A stretch of 64,000 bases of DNA from Chelonoidis abingdonii (Eukaryota; Chordata; Testudines; Testudinidae). The notes under the pieces are model-generated. The model saw only the letters and a program-made list of their open reading frames with translations. It was not told where the DNA came from and did no database searches. Below are positions 10,653 to 23,689 of this stretch, in pieces. The stretch covers positions 28,935,496 to 28,999,495 of the forward strand of contig NC_133770.1 in the NCBI RefSeq assembly GCF_003597395.2, written 5' to 3'. Position numbers and translations under genes: made by a program. Numbering within the stretch: position 1 is the stretch's first letter; each line of letters opens with the position of its first letter.

Positions 10653-12074
10653 CTTGGTTTCAGTTGAGTTACAAAGGCACAAAACTAGTCTGAGCAAAGA
10701 TTCAGACCCACTAAGATTATCAATCTCTAATGACCAGCCTTGTGCATTAACAACAGAGCTGGCTGGAGGACAACAGTCTCATTTTATGACAACTTTTGAA
10801 ATTTGTTTTCATTTCACACGGGACACTAAATTATGTTGAAACGTTGGTTTTTTTGGATCAGAAAGATATAGATTTCAGTTTGGCACTGGCTCGCGCTCTC
10901 TCTCTCTCTCTCTTTCTCTCTGGAAGTGACCAGAGTCCAACCTCGATCTAAGAAACATTCCCACCAAAACTTTGTCAAATTCTATGCATCTCTGTGAAAC
11001 ATTTTGGCTTCAACAACACAGCATTTTGCAACAAAAAATATTTAGTCAAAGATGTACCAACCAGCTCTAATTAATGATAATATTTAGTAATGTATGGGAG
11101 TATTCAGTATTAAAATACTATGGGATAGATTTCTCAAAGAGCTCTCAGTGAATCTGGTTTAGGCACCCAACTACATGGGCATATTTTCTAAAGAGCTAAT
11201 TCTCATTTAGGTACCAAGATGACTTTCATTTAGTTGGCTAAGTAGGAGCTGTGCTCTCTGCAAAAATCTGGCTCCAATTGTGGGTGCTTTTGCAAACCTG
11301 GCCAGTAAATGTAATCAAATACTGATGCCTTGCTGAGTTCTGAGATCTAGTACAAACAATCTGACTTCATAAAAATACACAACTTTTCACTTATCCCACT
11401 TTGCCTTATATTAGATCACTAGCTGAGAAGCCTCTTGCCAGTAGAACATTTAATAGGGAGAAGAAAACAATCTTATTAGTTAAGTTTACTTATGATGACA
11501 AAAGTAAAATCATGAAAACCCCATGTTGTAAATGGTAATTTATTTCTGATCAGTGGTAAATCAACAGGACTTCACTGCCCATAATTAATGATAAATAATG
11601 AGCCTCATAAATGTTCACAGTGTTTTTGGAGCTGCTATTTATACATGAGCTCATTCTACAAACTCTTCTGCTGTTATAATCAAGATAACCTGATGTCCTT
11701 ACTGCATATAAAATATAATATGATAACAATAACCATCTCTGTGGTTAAAGTTTGCAGTGTTCATTGCCAGGTTAAACTAATTATTCACTACCCTCAAGGC
11801 CTTTCCTAAGTACTGGGTTAATATTTCAATTTGATATGTCTTTTGTCATGATTAATTTAGTTCATACTATATTGTCAGGCATTCCACCGGCTTGGTTTTT
11901 AAAACAAAGAACATGCAGTGTTACAATAGAAAGGATTAAAAGAATAAATAAATGGATTAAAAAACCCAACAGTTTTGGAAAGGAGTAGACCCTTCATGTT
12001 TCATGCCATAAATCAACCTCTAACAACTGAGAATCAGAAAGAAATATTTCTTATGGATCAATTATTCCATATTT
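10653..12074. other. anonymous sequence with a (CT)n tract
   Basis: A CT-rich simple repeat lies at 10,894-10,921. Around 11,120-11,300 words such as AGGCACCCAACTACATGGGC recall old amniote repeats, but no boundary can be drawn. No gene seen. Confidence 0.35.
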
Positions 12075-12166
12075 TTTTTTCTACGGGGTTTCTTGCGCCT
12101 TCCTCCACCACCGCCTGGGCAGTGCTCACCACTAGACTAAATGGCAATTCCCATGTTCCTGCACCT
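12075..12166 (+). mobile_element. CR1-like 3' end fragment
   Basis: GGTTTCTTGCGCCTTCCTCC, then CACTAGACTAAATGG and GGCAATTCCCATGTTCCTG. This matches the end of a CR1 subfamily that terminates in a GTTCCTATG-type microsatellite, as I remember it. Only about 90 bp remain. Confidence 0.45.
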
Positions 12167-13529
12167 TAGAAATTCTGAACTAAGAACTAGGTTGTGCTCT
12201 TATAAGGTTCTGGACACCTCTTGTGAATGTCCCCAACTCCCATTGACTCAGGACCTCACAAAGTCATCCAGTTGCTCACGTGATGAGGGGGCTTGATAAT
12301 TTTCTTTCCAAAGTTTTAATCTTGTTCTCTTGGAAGCACTTGACTGTTTTATCATGAGCTTCAATGGCAGCAAGATCAGGCACTGTGATGATAATCCATC
12401 AACCTATTTGTGAGGGATGAGTGCCTTGTTGCAGTTTAAATGCATTCAGTGTGACTACACAGCGTGTCCAATGTATAAGGAAAGATGCAGTTAATGTACC
12501 TGTCTTTGGTTTCTGTCTAGGAATACCCAGGTTATACATTTTAATGTTTTTAGAAATTATTAAGAGAAAATTAATGTTGAGTTGGAGCACAGAACTTTAA
12601 AAAATATCCTTTTTGCTAAAATTTCTCATGCTTGTTTTCAGCCAAGAGATTACTTTTATTTTCAGAAAGTTTTTTTGAACTTCCTTTTAGCCATTTTTGA
12701 TCAGACATGATCTTTTACAGATATTCTTTCTGCAAACAGGTCACTTGAATAAGGTATTATAAAAACTTCAAACAAAGCATGGACTGGATCTTCAGTGACT
12801 TTTAGCTCTTCAGTCATTTTCAAACTAATGTAATTGGGAAAAAATGAAGTAAAGTGAGCTGAAAAAAGCATATTATAATATTGCTGTTTTCTACTGTCTT
12901 TTAAGAACACACGGAGGTTAGATACCCCAAGAATATGCATGTCTGAACATAAAAGAGCATCACACAGTGGAACAGTGTAAGACAGCTGAGACAAGCCACT
13001 GCTGTCCATAGAAATGGGAAATAACCTACTCAGTTTTCCTACCCTGAAAAGGATCTTTCACTCATGTTAAACGGAATAGAACTGGTAGAAAGGAAGGGAA
13101 ACTTCCAGAAGCTGAAAAAAAATGTTCTGCTTGTAGAATGAGTGATGGCTGGCAATTAAATATAATGGCAGAGCAGTCTTTCAGAGGTCCCAAAAATGCA
13201 TTTCCTTTCTTATTCACAAATAATTCACAGTTCTGACAAATAATTCTTTACAAAGTTTATTTACACTTCCAGAGTCTTATTCCCCACTTATTCAGGTGAC
13301 CTCAGTGGAGTTACTTGCACTGGTTTAAGTGGTTGGAGAATCAGACCCCACATCTTGAAGGATCACCTAATTGGAATACAGAAATATTCTCCTGGTCACT
13401 TTTTTAAGTTCTTTGTTTCATGTCCTATCTGAAGGTTTGGCAATTCACTTAGCCCTGACAAATATCCCATCCTCTGAGAACTGAGAAAAAGGTAGTCTAA
13501 AATATTACCACCAACTATTTGGTCACTAC
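12167..13529. other. anonymous sequence, no gene seen
   Basis: The longest frame (102 codons, minus strand, 12,701-13,009) matches nothing I recognise and is within chance expectation for AT-rich DNA of this length. Confidence 0.35.
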
Positions 13530-13929
13530 TGTTATGGCAGGTACTATAAGATGGTGCTGTCACACATCTTCCAAATTCTTTTTCTTAGCTGTGAGCAAAT
13601 GTTCAGTCTTGGGAAGAGATGCTCTGTGCTGTTAGCTTGGTTATGAAAGCTTGTGGTAGAGGGATATGTGAGAGCAGTCAGAGAGTTTGCTCTCAGAGTG
13701 GAGTAAATCCTTGGGGAAGACTAGCTCCCTGGGAACCAGGGGTCGGTATGGGGCAGAATTTCCTGAAAGAAGAGACTGCCTGCATGCTTGCCCATCTCTG
13801 TTCCAGGACCGGTGTACATGTGTGAATAAAAGAAGCTACATGTGGAATATGCCAAAACTCTGCATCACTGATTTCTCCTCCACAGGGAGTCTAATCGACA
13901 AGACCTTGGCCATCTAGGGGAGAGACAAT
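13530..13929 (+). repeat. possible LTR
   Basis: Starts TGTTATGGCAGGTACTATAA (TG start with a TATA-like word), has AATAAA at 13,825, a CTGCATCACTGATTTCTCC block and ends GGGAGAGACA. TG...CA ends plus TATA and poly(A) signals suggest a short LTR. I found no target duplication, so this stays tentative. Confidence 0.35.
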
Positions 13930-14759
13930 ACTGAAGATATGATGGCAAATACACAGGCATATTTGAGACCCATATGTTTTAGCCGTTCAGATCTAGTGCT
14001 CCCCCAACTTTACTGCCTCTAACTTTAATTAAACTGCAGATTATTTTGTGGCTTCCTTTATCATGCACCTTTTCTCTCCAGGAGGTGCCTTCTTCCTCTG
14101 CAACAGGGCCTTGGAACTGATGCCAAGCCCAGGGTTTTGATGGATCACAAGGTGGAGGTATAAAGGGATCAGCATGGTCCTAAGAGCCTTTGGCATTATC
14201 TGCACTGGGGATTTTTGGAGCCCTGTAGTGCAAACTCCCAGTGTTGCTGCACTGCACCAATGTAAAGTGTGAAAACATGGTAAACTCCCTTCATGCCAGT
14301 TCAGTGCCTCTGTGCTGGGGTTTGCACCAAGTTAGCTCCAGTAGTGTATGGATATTCCCAAACCTCGAATGTAGGCAAACCTGTTGTTACAAAACCCCAA
14401 ACAACATGGAACTCCTCTGGATTCAGTGCAAACTCTAAACTCAGCCCAGGTTTTCCAGAAGATTTGAGAGGTTTAACAAGACCAGGTTTTAGATACCTGG
14501 GAACAACTATAGATATTTCTGAGGCTTTTTTGACTGAGTTGCATTTTGGAGCGTGGGGTTCATTTGAATTTGAAGCTTAAAGCAAAACATGCTGAATTAA
14601 TTTCAAGGAGCAAGCCAAATAAAAGGCTCTTATGTGACTGGAGACTGCTATATTACACCTCCCAGCCCTGTAGTAAAAGTGCCAAGGCATGTCTGCACTG
14701 GAATATTACTATGGCAGGAGCTGTAGTGTGCTATATTTTGAAGTTTGGTTGTTTTTTTT
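13930..14759. other. no recognised feature
   Basis: Nothing beyond chance reading frames. Confidence 0.35.
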
Positions 14760-14880
14760 TAACCTACATGGAAACTGATGTTCAGAGAAGTTAAAGCAGT
14801 TTGCCCACTGGCAGAACCAGGACTTGAATTCACATCTCCGTGTTCCCAGTCTGGTATTTCATTCTGCAAACCATGCTGCT
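14760..14880 (-). mobile_element. SINE core fragment (Cry/MIR-like), reversed
   Basis: CATGGAAACTGATGTTCAGA, GCAGAACCAGGACTTGAATT and CCCAGTCTGGTATTTC follow the reverse complement of the core and tRNA-like head of the SINEs elsewhere in this window. The CR1-like tail is missing. Confidence 0.5.
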
Positions 14881-15115
14881 GCAGCAAAGATAGCTTCCAA
14901 ATTGCAAGCTGTGCCTGTGGGTCACATCTTGCTTTATTGCACGCTTGAAATTAATGAGGTGTACACCGGAAGTGAGAGCAGAGCTTGACCTCATATTTTC
15001 ACTTTTGGGGAAAGGGAGGGGCAAAGGGGGGGAGCAAGGAAAGGCAAAGAGAAGAGAGAGAAACTATGATATTTCTGTATCAGCGAGAAATGGCTTGAAT
15101 GTCTATTAGGAAAGC

Positions 15116-15285
15116 CAGGGGCGGCTCCAGGCACCAGAGCTCCTAGCTCGTGCCTGGGGCGGCAAGCCACGGGGGGTGCTCTGCTGGTTGCTGCTAGGGC
15201 GGCAGGCAGGGTGCCTTCGGCGGCTTGCCTGCAGAGGGTCGGATCCTCCAGGCTTGGGTCGGCAAAATGTCTAGAGCCGCTCCTG
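15116..15285. mobile_element. 170-bp hAT MITE with 8-bp target duplication
   Basis: Terminal repeats CAGGGGCGGCTC and GAGCCGCTCCTG are near-perfect inverse copies. The flanks AGGAAAGC (15,108-15,115) and AGCAAAGC (15,286-15,293) match at 7 of 8 positions, the target size of hAT elements. The interior is GC-rich with GGCGGC words and codes for nothing. It would need a transposase supplied in trans. Confidence 0.85.
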
Positions 15286-17639
15286 AGCAAAGCAACATTA
15301 CAGTGGGAAACAGAAGAGGGAAATGGGGTAAATTAATTTAAATACACATCTACAATCTATCAAATTCTGAATGCGTGGGGGAAGCAGTTGTGTGAGTTTA
15401 TGATGCAAAGGTTGCTCTGAGCTGCAGCCTTTTCCCAGGCACTGGGTTAAGCTGTTAGGTTGACAGACGGGGCCCAAGGGGAAGAGGCTGGAGGATGAGT
15501 GATAGGACAATTTTTTGGCTCCCTGCCTGGGAGCACTCAAGCATTTCCGCAGCCAAAGCAGAAACTTTCCCCAGAGCAGAACACGGGGCAAGGGACCTGA
15601 CAGACCATGGAACCCAGTGCTCCCTCCCTCCCCTTCTAGGACTGTTCCAGCTGTGACTAAGGGCCAAGGCAACATTAAACGGTCATGTAGGGGAGGAGGG
15701 AGAAGAGAGGGCCCTGGGGCTTGTCTAGCCAGAGCCCCCTCGCAGCATGTGTGCACGGTTTTACTGCTGGCATGGACAAGCCATTGCATGTTTGATTATG
15801 TAGCAGTTGAAAAGCAACACGCTGGCTTGGAGCTGTCTCCTCCCAGCCCTTGCTGGTCTTTTGTTTGCAGGGAGCGAGTGAGTGAGTGGGGGCACTGTTC
15901 TCCTGCCACTTAATTCCTATCCAGCTGACAGGCTTCTGCCTCTCATGCTCCAGTTTCTCAGGCATCTTTGGCACACTCTATGTGGGGAGGGGACAGGCTG
16001 CAGGTTGTACACTCCAGCTCATACCCTCCCTCCTAAATAGCCTCCAGGTCTGTGAGAATGTGCCCTAGTCTTCGTGAGCCTGTTCCCTATGACACTGGCC
16101 CACATTAAACCTTTTCCATGGACAATCACCCTGTATAATCTATAAATGTGCATATCACAGAGAGCATGTCTGAGACCATATTTCCCTAAACTTGCACATC
16201 TGTTTACCCCGACCCACACGTGCACCCACCCCAACAACTAGCTCTTCTGTCCTTCCTTTCTGCAAAGGGTCCTCAGGTGCAGGTTAGAGTGGGCTTCCTG
16301 GACACCTCAAAGCAAAGGTCTTTTTCACCCCTTCCACAAGTTACATCTGCCTTAAAGCCCTGCTTATGCTGAGTGTGAAGAAAGGACACACGAATGCAGG
16401 GCTTTCAGATATCCAAGGCTGTGTGTGCGCGTGAGTGTGTGTATGTATGTTTGCGCTGTGACATTTTAAATGAGGGACAGTGTTATAAAAAATTATGAGT
16501 TTTAAAATGTCTTATTGAAACTCATTCCAAAATCCTGTGTAAGGAGGAGATGTTTTAATAGCATCTGTAGGACTAATCCAAACTGAGGGGGTACCCCTCT
16601 CCATATGGCTGAGGTTTGGCAGGTTTGGTGTGTGGGTTCATTTCTAAAACATTCCTGTTTTCACATCTAGAAAAGTAACCTCTATGCACATAGTTTTCAT
16701 GTGTGTAGACTTACATGTCTATATGGAAACACTTTATTATTACTCCATCAAAGACCAGATCCATCACAGACCAGCATGTAGTGACTTGCCTCAAACAAAC
16801 AAATTTAAAAGGCAAAAGCAGACAAATAAGCTACATAACTGTCATCTGAGAACACATTGTTGGTTCTGGATGAGAAAGAGCTGCTTCCCCTGAGAAAATT
16901 TCCCCTTTGGAAATAACAACTAAAATCAGGCTGCACATACCTGCCTGCACAAAACCATGCTGTCAGCTGCAACCCTGTCTTCAGAAGAATTGCTTAATAA
17001 ACTGAAAGGGATTAGCATGTGGCTTTTCACAATGTGTCAGTGGAAATGTAACTTGCATTCATTCTGTCTTGCTAACACTCTGTGTTATATTAAGAGGAAG
17101 GTGAACTTTTGAAGATGTATCTATCTGTTAATTTAAATAAAGTATGTGTGCTTCCTCTTTTTAGCACAGAACTGCTTAATGATCAGAATGCAATGTACTA
17201 TAAAACTGACTTTGTATAGCACCGAATACAGATTAATCACTGGCAAAATAACATTTTTGCTTCAAGCTGTATCACCTTTCTTCCATCAAGATATTTTAAG
17301 GGGACACTTAGGTTTGTCAGCAATAATATGTGCAAATCAAGGACCTGGTCCTGCAACTCCATCCATGTGGGTGCACCCAAATGAAATCAATGGGGCCCTC
17401 AGACAAGCCCAAGGATATGCCCCTGTAAATGCATTTTCAGCTTTGGAATCCAAGTTTGTTACATAACAATTACTGTTCAGCAACAGATCAGGTCCATCAG
17501 CAGCCAATACCAGAGCCTTCAGCAGAAGCAGCAAGAGATCCCTCAGTATGTAGTTATGTAATCACCATCCCAAAGTGAAAACTTCTTCCTAAATTGTCAA
17601 TGGTTGACTTAGGCCCTGAATCATAGTGGTTTATTTTTC
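15286..17639. other. GC-richer anonymous sequence, no gene supported
   Basis: The stretch 15,300-16,060 is GC-richer than its surroundings, which lengthens reading frames on both strands (up to 163 codons, minus strand). None shows a domain, codon bias or plausible splice structure. A GT-rich simple repeat lies at 16,421-16,450. Otherwise nothing recognised. Confidence 0.4.
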
Positions 17640-18390
17640 CCTTCTAATATACCCATGGATGATTCTTGGTCATTATTCTTCTAATGGGTAATGCTTTTTG
17701 GAATCCTACTTGGCCTCAATATTTTGTTTCAATGAGTTACTGACTGTTTAAAAGAGTGTTTCGTTTTATCAATTTTAAATCTGTTGCCATTCAGTTTTAG
17801 TGAATGTTCCTGTGTAAGACTAAATTAGGGACTTGATGAGGGCTTAGCTTCCCAAACAAAGACTGAGCAGGGTGCAGCCAGTCGAAACCAGAGACATTAA
17901 AACACAGCTCTTGCCAGCAACTTCACCACTGAGTGATTATTGAACACCACGCACATTGGAGTTCCTGATTTAACTTCTGAGTATCATTCATTTGTTATAC
18001 ATCTTTATCTTGTCCCTTCTTATTTGTCTCCTGTCCAAACAAATAAGTTCCAATGTTTTCAATACTTTTTCACGCAGAAGACTTTCTGAACCTCTAATTA
18101 TTTTCATTGCCCACTTCTGAACTACCTTTATTTCTGCTATACTTTCTTAGAGTACTGCCCAGAGTTTTCCCTGGGAGAGCAAACCGTCAATGTGTATAAT
18201 TGCATTATAATATTTTCAGTTGTATTTTCTATTCCATTCCATAATTATCCTAATATTTTGTTGTTGTTTCTCATTTTTATACGGCTGCTACACAGTGAGC
18301 AGATGCTTTCATTGAGCTGTTCACTATGATGCTCAAGTCATTTTCCTGTGTGGTTAGAGTCAATTTAATTTAGCAACTTGTAATCAGAGT
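17640..18390 (-). mobile_element. CR1 LINE 3' region, old subfamily
   Basis: Reads as reversed CR1 3' sequence: TAATGGGTAATGCTTTTTGG, TCCTGTCCAAACAAATAAG, TTCTGAACTACCTTTATTTC and GCTGTTCACTATGATGCTC are degraded versions of blocks usual in CR1. A segment of about 165 bp near 17,820-17,990 does not fit and may be an unrelated insertion. Confidence 0.55.
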
Positions 18391-18764
18391 GGCAAGGGAG
18401 AAACAAACATTGAGATTTTCATTAGTAGGATCATAAGTATTTTTCATTAAGGTTTATATTAGCGAATGTTCATGGAGCCCTTTCCCTCAGACAAGTGTCT
18501 ATCCTAATTTGGGTGCAAGTGGTAAAGACCACAACAAGGGGAATTGGCTATTGTTATGGGCTCTTAAAGGAGCATGGTGAGAAAAGTGTGCAGCGTGACT
18601 TAGACCCCATACACACAAGGGATAGTGGAATCTGCACCTATTTAACTATACAGCAAGAACCGCTTCTCACCTTTCTCACCCCACAACTACTAAGGAACAT
18701 TAGGTCTTTGTTAGGCATAATGGCCACTAGGCCACATCGCTCAGAGTGGTCATGTGGCTTATCA

Positions 18765-18970
18765 CAGCCTGGGCTGGGACTCAAGAGATCCAGGTTCTAT
18801 TCCTGACTCTGCCATTAATTTGATGGGTGACCTGGGGAAAGTCACTTTACCTTTCTGTGCCTCAGTTTCCCCATCTGTAGTATTGGGATAATGCTATTGA
18901 TTTCCTTTGTAAAGCCCTGGGAAATCTACCATTGACAAGCACCATATAAGAGCTAGATATTGTTATTACC
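18765..18970 (+). mobile_element. Cry-type tRNA-derived SINE
   Basis: Head GGCTGGGACTCAAGAGATCC, B-box GGTTCTATTCC, core GACCTGGGGAAAGTCACTTT and CTCAGTTTCCCCATCTG, CR1-like tail CACCATATAAGAGCTAG followed by TATTGTTATT. Known from cryptodiran turtles; transcribed by RNA polymerase III and moved by LINE machinery. Confidence 0.85.
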
Positions 18971-20237
18971 CTTCCCAGAGCAGCCCAGCCTCACTTGGCC
19001 CTCAATATACACTGCTCTTTTCTACCAAGTGCTTGCTGTCAGTGCTGTATCTGATTTTGTAAGATTTCCAAGGAATGCCCAACACATTGCCCTGGTAATT
19101 TTAAGACCTTATGGTTCAGTAAGGGTATATACTGCTCAGCACAATGATATTTCACTGTTTGCCATGTGAACAATAAGAAACTGACAGACATCTGCTACTG
19201 CTACTGCTACTGAAATAAACCATCCTTCAGAGGCTGCTTGTGTTTCATGAACCATGAAGTGGCAGTTATTCACTGATACACCAGCTATGGATTATCTCAC
19301 TGAAAATCATAAAATGGCAACAAATTATTAATTATCTTTCCTTTCTATAAACTACTGGAATAGTTCTGTAAATGTTTTCTTTTTAAAGAGATAAACATTT
19401 CTGTCGGTAGTTGGTTGTAATTAATCTTTAAAAAAATGTACAGGGACACTCATCTTCAGTGGGAACCAGTTTATAAAAATACTCAAGTGTGAAAGATGTC
19501 TCATAATTTTTTCAAAGTATAATATAAGCTTTAGAGTTAAACGATCATTCAGCATGGTGGTATGTTCACTATTCACATGTTGATAGATGATGGTGCGGCA
19601 ATAGCTAGGCTGCTTTCACTACAGAGTTTTTCCAAAAATTGCTAAAATGGGGTCTGTCCAATGAGTCTTGAGTAAAAGAAATTAAAAAAGGTTCATGGCT
19701 AGGGCATCTAGGCATTTTGACAATAAGAATAAGAAATAAGAAGAATGACCGTTGGAAGCAGCGGTGGAGGGGTTAGAGTGGAAAAGTGGGAATTTGAGGG
19801 AATCTAAAGGCTTTGGTTGCATTTCCTCCTTGTAATTGAGTGTACTGGGTATTTGATACCCACTGCTGGATGCCCCACCACCTTGATGAATTCAAACAAA
19901 AGGGTGTCTTTTTTGAGGAAAAACAGTGAGTTTAGATCTCCAAAAACTGCCTACAGAGGCCACTTAGGATCAGTTGCTGGCAAAACCAATGAGAACTGGT
20001 CAGTCCTCCAGCATCTAGCAAGCCTGGGAGCATGCAGAAGCTTATCAGTGCCCAGTGGGCAAGATTAAAAAGGGATGGCTTCTACTTCTTCCAGGGTCCA
20101 GTTTTGGATCAAGCTGGGGCAGAGGAAGAAGGATCACTCCTGTCTTAACCAAAGATGCCCAACCTAGCAAGGGGCATAACTTTGACTGCTCTTTTTGGTT
20201 GAGCCAGCAAAGCCTTAACAAAGCCTTGACAAAGCCC
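18971..20237. other. anonymous sequence
   Basis: A short TGCTAC repeat is at 19,192-19,212. The rest shows no gene and no recognised element, although 19,980-20,237 may be unrecognised repeat adjoining the CR1 end. Confidence 0.35.
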
Positions 20238-20345
20238 TGGCTGCAATGATTTAGTTGGGGATTGGTCCTGCTTTGAGCAAGGGGTTGGACTAGATGACCT
20301 CCTGAGGTCCCTTCCAACCCTGATATTCTATGATTCTATGATTGT
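20238..20345 (+). mobile_element. CR1 LINE 3' end
   Basis: GGTTGGACTAGATGACCTCC, TGAGGTCCCTTCCAACCC and the tail TATTCTATGATTCTATGATT are the canonical CR1 3' terminus. 5' truncated, as most CR1 copies are. Confidence 0.9.
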
Positions 20346-20574
20346 TGTTTTACGTTGAAGGCCAGGTTACCATCTTGAAATACTGTGGTGCTTCCTCATG
20401 CATCTGTTCTCCTCTGTGAGCCAGCATCCCTGGCTACACTACATCTCCCATGAAGTCCTGAGGTCTCTCATTGATCTGCCCCAATACATCATGGGGATCT
20501 GGTCCCGTAGAGGAGAATGAGGCATTAATTTCATTAGTATCATAGCAGCTCAAGAGGAAACAGATTAACGTCAG

Positions 20575-20800
20575 GGTGACCCAAACTGAAACATTTTGAT
20601 TTGGGAATGTGGAACAGTTGGACTTTGAAAGAAAATATCAAAACAAAATGTTTTGACATTTCCATATTGATTTTTTCTTGAACTTTCGACTCCGTAAAAT
20701 ATTCTGAGATTTTGACTCTTCATCCAATTTGAGATGAAAACAAACTTCTAAATACTGGATTTTTCCATGGGTTGGAAATTCTGATTTTCAGCTTGCTCCA
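20575..20800. repeat. AT-rich foldback-type repeat (tentative)
   Basis: Contains CAAAACAAAATGTTTTGACA, a local palindrome, and GAAACATTTTGATTTGG, similar in style to 5,225-5,580. Ends not defined. Confidence 0.3.
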
Positions 20801-21180
20801 TTATTTCTGTTTGTATGTATGTATAAACAAACACCATCCATACTTTGTAAGTGACTAAGAGGGTCCCAAAAGGTCTCTGTACCACGTGTAATTACTGTTG
20901 CTATTTCTGTACAACACATTTAATACAATACAACTCATCTCACTTATACAATAGTACCTAGTAATGGTTTGCTCCCACATCAAGCAAGTATAAACAGTTG
21001 TTCATGTACTAGTAGGACAAAGGGCACAGGAGAAGCCAACCTTGCTAAAATGAGAGTACAGGTGATCCTACCACATTCTTCCTGCTTTGTAGCAGAATTA
21101 AGGCCTAAGAGTACCTACCTAAACAACTTAATGCATGCAGTAAGGATCACAATGAGGATCACATTTACATTAATGGCTTC

Positions 21181-22042
21181 TGTCATAAACAGATAGCTAA
21201 GGGTTAATGTCTATTTCACCTGCAAGGGGGTAACCAAACACCTGACCAGAGGACCAATCAGGAAACCGGATTTTTCAAAGCTCAGGGAGGGAATTTCTGG
21301 GTGTGTCTTGGTCTCTCTGTTGCTCTCAGCTCTGAGATTGAACTGTCTCTCTCCAAGCTTTCTAATCCTCTGTTTCCAAGTGTAAGTACAAAGGTAGAAG
21401 ACAATAGGTTTTTATATTGTTTTTGTATTTACATGTGTGTAGTTTGCTGGAATGTTTTAAATTGTATTTCTTTTTGGATAAGGCAGTTTATTCATTTTTC
21501 TTTAAGCCAAATATCCTGTATATTGTCAACTTGATACAGAGATCATTTTTATGTCTTTTTCTTTCTTTTTATATAAAGCTTTCTTTTTAAGACCTGTTGG
21601 ATTTTTTCCTAGTTAGAACTCACCAGGGAATTGGTGGGGAGGAAGGAAACAGGGGGGAAGGGAAAATCTCTTTGTGTCAGAGTTGCAAAGCTTACCTTTG
21701 CAGGGACTCTGACTGAGGGTGAAAGAAACTTGATCTCTCTGTGTTTGCATTTCAAGGACTTGAAACAGGGTGATCGTCCAGGGCCATCCAGGGAGGGAAA
21801 GCCTGGGAGGAAATTAAGAGGAGACAAGGGGAGGGGGTTATTTCCCTTTGTTGTAGACTCAGGGCATCTGAGTCTTGGGGTCCCCCAGGGAAGGTTTTGG
21901 GGAGACCAGAGTGCACCAGACACTGGAATCTGGCAGGTGGAAGCGCTATCAGATCTAAGCTGGTAATTAAGCTTGGAGGTTTCATGCTAGCATCTTATTT
22001 TCTGAACTCTAAGGTTCAGATATGAGTAGGAAAGCTATGATA
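21181..22042 (+). repeat. solo LTR, 862 bp, 5-bp target duplication
   Basis: Begins TGTCATAAACAGATAGCTAA. The end (CTATGATA) is a mutated form of the TTATGACA end seen in the copy at 29,282. Flanks GCTTC (21,176-21,180) and GCTTC (22,043-22,047) are identical, the target size of LTR retroelements. A TTTTTATATAAAGCTTTC block near 21,565-21,590 may hold the processing signal. No coding sequence lies next to it, so this is a solo LTR left by recombination. Endogenous retrovirus origin is likely but cannot be shown without internal genes. Confidence 0.8.
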
Positions 22043-23689
22043 GCTTCTCTTTCTGAACATCTCACACTTAGTCTTTCCTGTGATCTTAACAGCAAAGGTG
22101 CTTCCACTCAGTGTGGCAGCATAGCATTTTATTTTACCTGACGCCCATGCTCACACTTGTACTGTCACATGTACCCTTGTATTCCCAGCTACACACCGCA
22201 CGGGGCTATCAGAATAAAAACTTAAATTAGATTATCTGGTGGCATTTTAAGGGAGATTTAACCAAGGATAATTTTGGACGGCCAGTGTCCAAACAACATA
22301 TTATAAAAATTGTTTGAAAATTAAAATGTATAGACACTGTTTTGCAAGGTGACTTACACCTAGGGTACTTTTACACTGGGCCCAAAATACTGCTCAGATG
22401 CTTGATTTATGATCACTTCACCCCTGCTCCAGCTCTGTGTAAAGCAGACACTGGTTATAATGAACAAACACTTGGCATGCTGATCAATTCATTGTGAGCA
22501 TACATGGGTAAAGCATTACAACAGTGAGGCGATGCCTGTTTTCATCTTACAATGATGAACATCCAAGGATTGCCAGGTGAAGTACTCGTATTCATGTCCC
22601 TTCCATCCCCCATATAAATAGGAATATTGAAAAGCTACAGAACTAGATACAGGCCATGCTGAAAACTGTCAGTTCTAGCTTATCAAAGTTTTCATTATAC
22701 ATATCATGTGTGATGACATAAGAAAAAAAGCTTTGATCTTTCTAGCAGGAAAAAACCTTACATTGAATGTGAATTGTAGTATGGGAGACCTCACACAGCT
22801 TATTAAAAGGCAAAGGGTTCCTGAGATGACCCATTTTATCCATTGTCAAGAAAAGTCCACCTCCATCCTGGAAGCCACCTTTTCTGGCATAAATGGGGAG
22901 ATATCATCTCAGAGAAACTGGGTAGATTTTCAAAGGGATGTGCAGGAGGTTCATGAACAATTGTCTGTACTTATCAATGGCTAGTTAATAAATACACTGC
23001 TTTGAAAAGGTACCTCTATATGTCCTGTCTTCTTTCACTCATACAATGCTAGCAGCCAGCATTCTAAAGAAGCTCCACCCAGCTGGCCTTGCGAGCTGGG
23101 AGGGCAGGAGGACATCTATCTCTAAAGCTGATGTCAATCATATCTTAACAATCAGTTTCTTCTGAATTTATTATTTTTATGATGAGATCTGTTTCCATGG
23201 GACTCCGCTCTCTGAAGGTACTATTCATGAGATATAGAAATGGCCTCTAATAAACTTTACAATCTATCACAATTTCCCTAAAAGCCTCCCCCCTCTCATC
23301 TCCATTAAAGCATTTTATCACATTCTTTATACACAGGGACCCAAATTCAGCCGTGATATTACACCAGGAATAGATCTCTCTGTAATTGTGTCTTCTGCTT
23401 TCTTGTGCAATGAGCATCAATCGGCTTGCAAAGTATTTGTCTCATTATGACCATATGCTCTTTCAGCCAGGGACTTGGTTATCTTCTGTGTTGATAAAGT
23501 GCTATGTACATCAATGACACTATAAAAAGCAGAAATAACAACATTGAGCTACATTGATGGAATAAAGAAGAAAAGGAATCTTAAGGAAGAGAAGCATAAT
23601 TTGTAATATTCAGAATAAACCAAAATCAAATTCACTTGTCCCTTGTTTAGCTAAAACATGTTATTGTTAAATCTATTTACATTGTTTTT
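22043..23689. other. anonymous sequence, no gene seen
   Basis: A 92-codon frame (22,706-22,984, plus) has no recognised domain and is within chance expectation. Confidence 0.35.

Noticed and set aside
15298..15789. 163-codon open frame on the minus strand, overlapped by a 132-codon plus frame
   Set aside because: GC-rich stretch lacking stops on both strands; no domain, no splice structure, composition like the opposite strand. Chance.
22706..22984. 92-codon plus frame that looks somewhat protein-like
   Set aside because: No family recognised and no supporting splice sites; left as unannotated.
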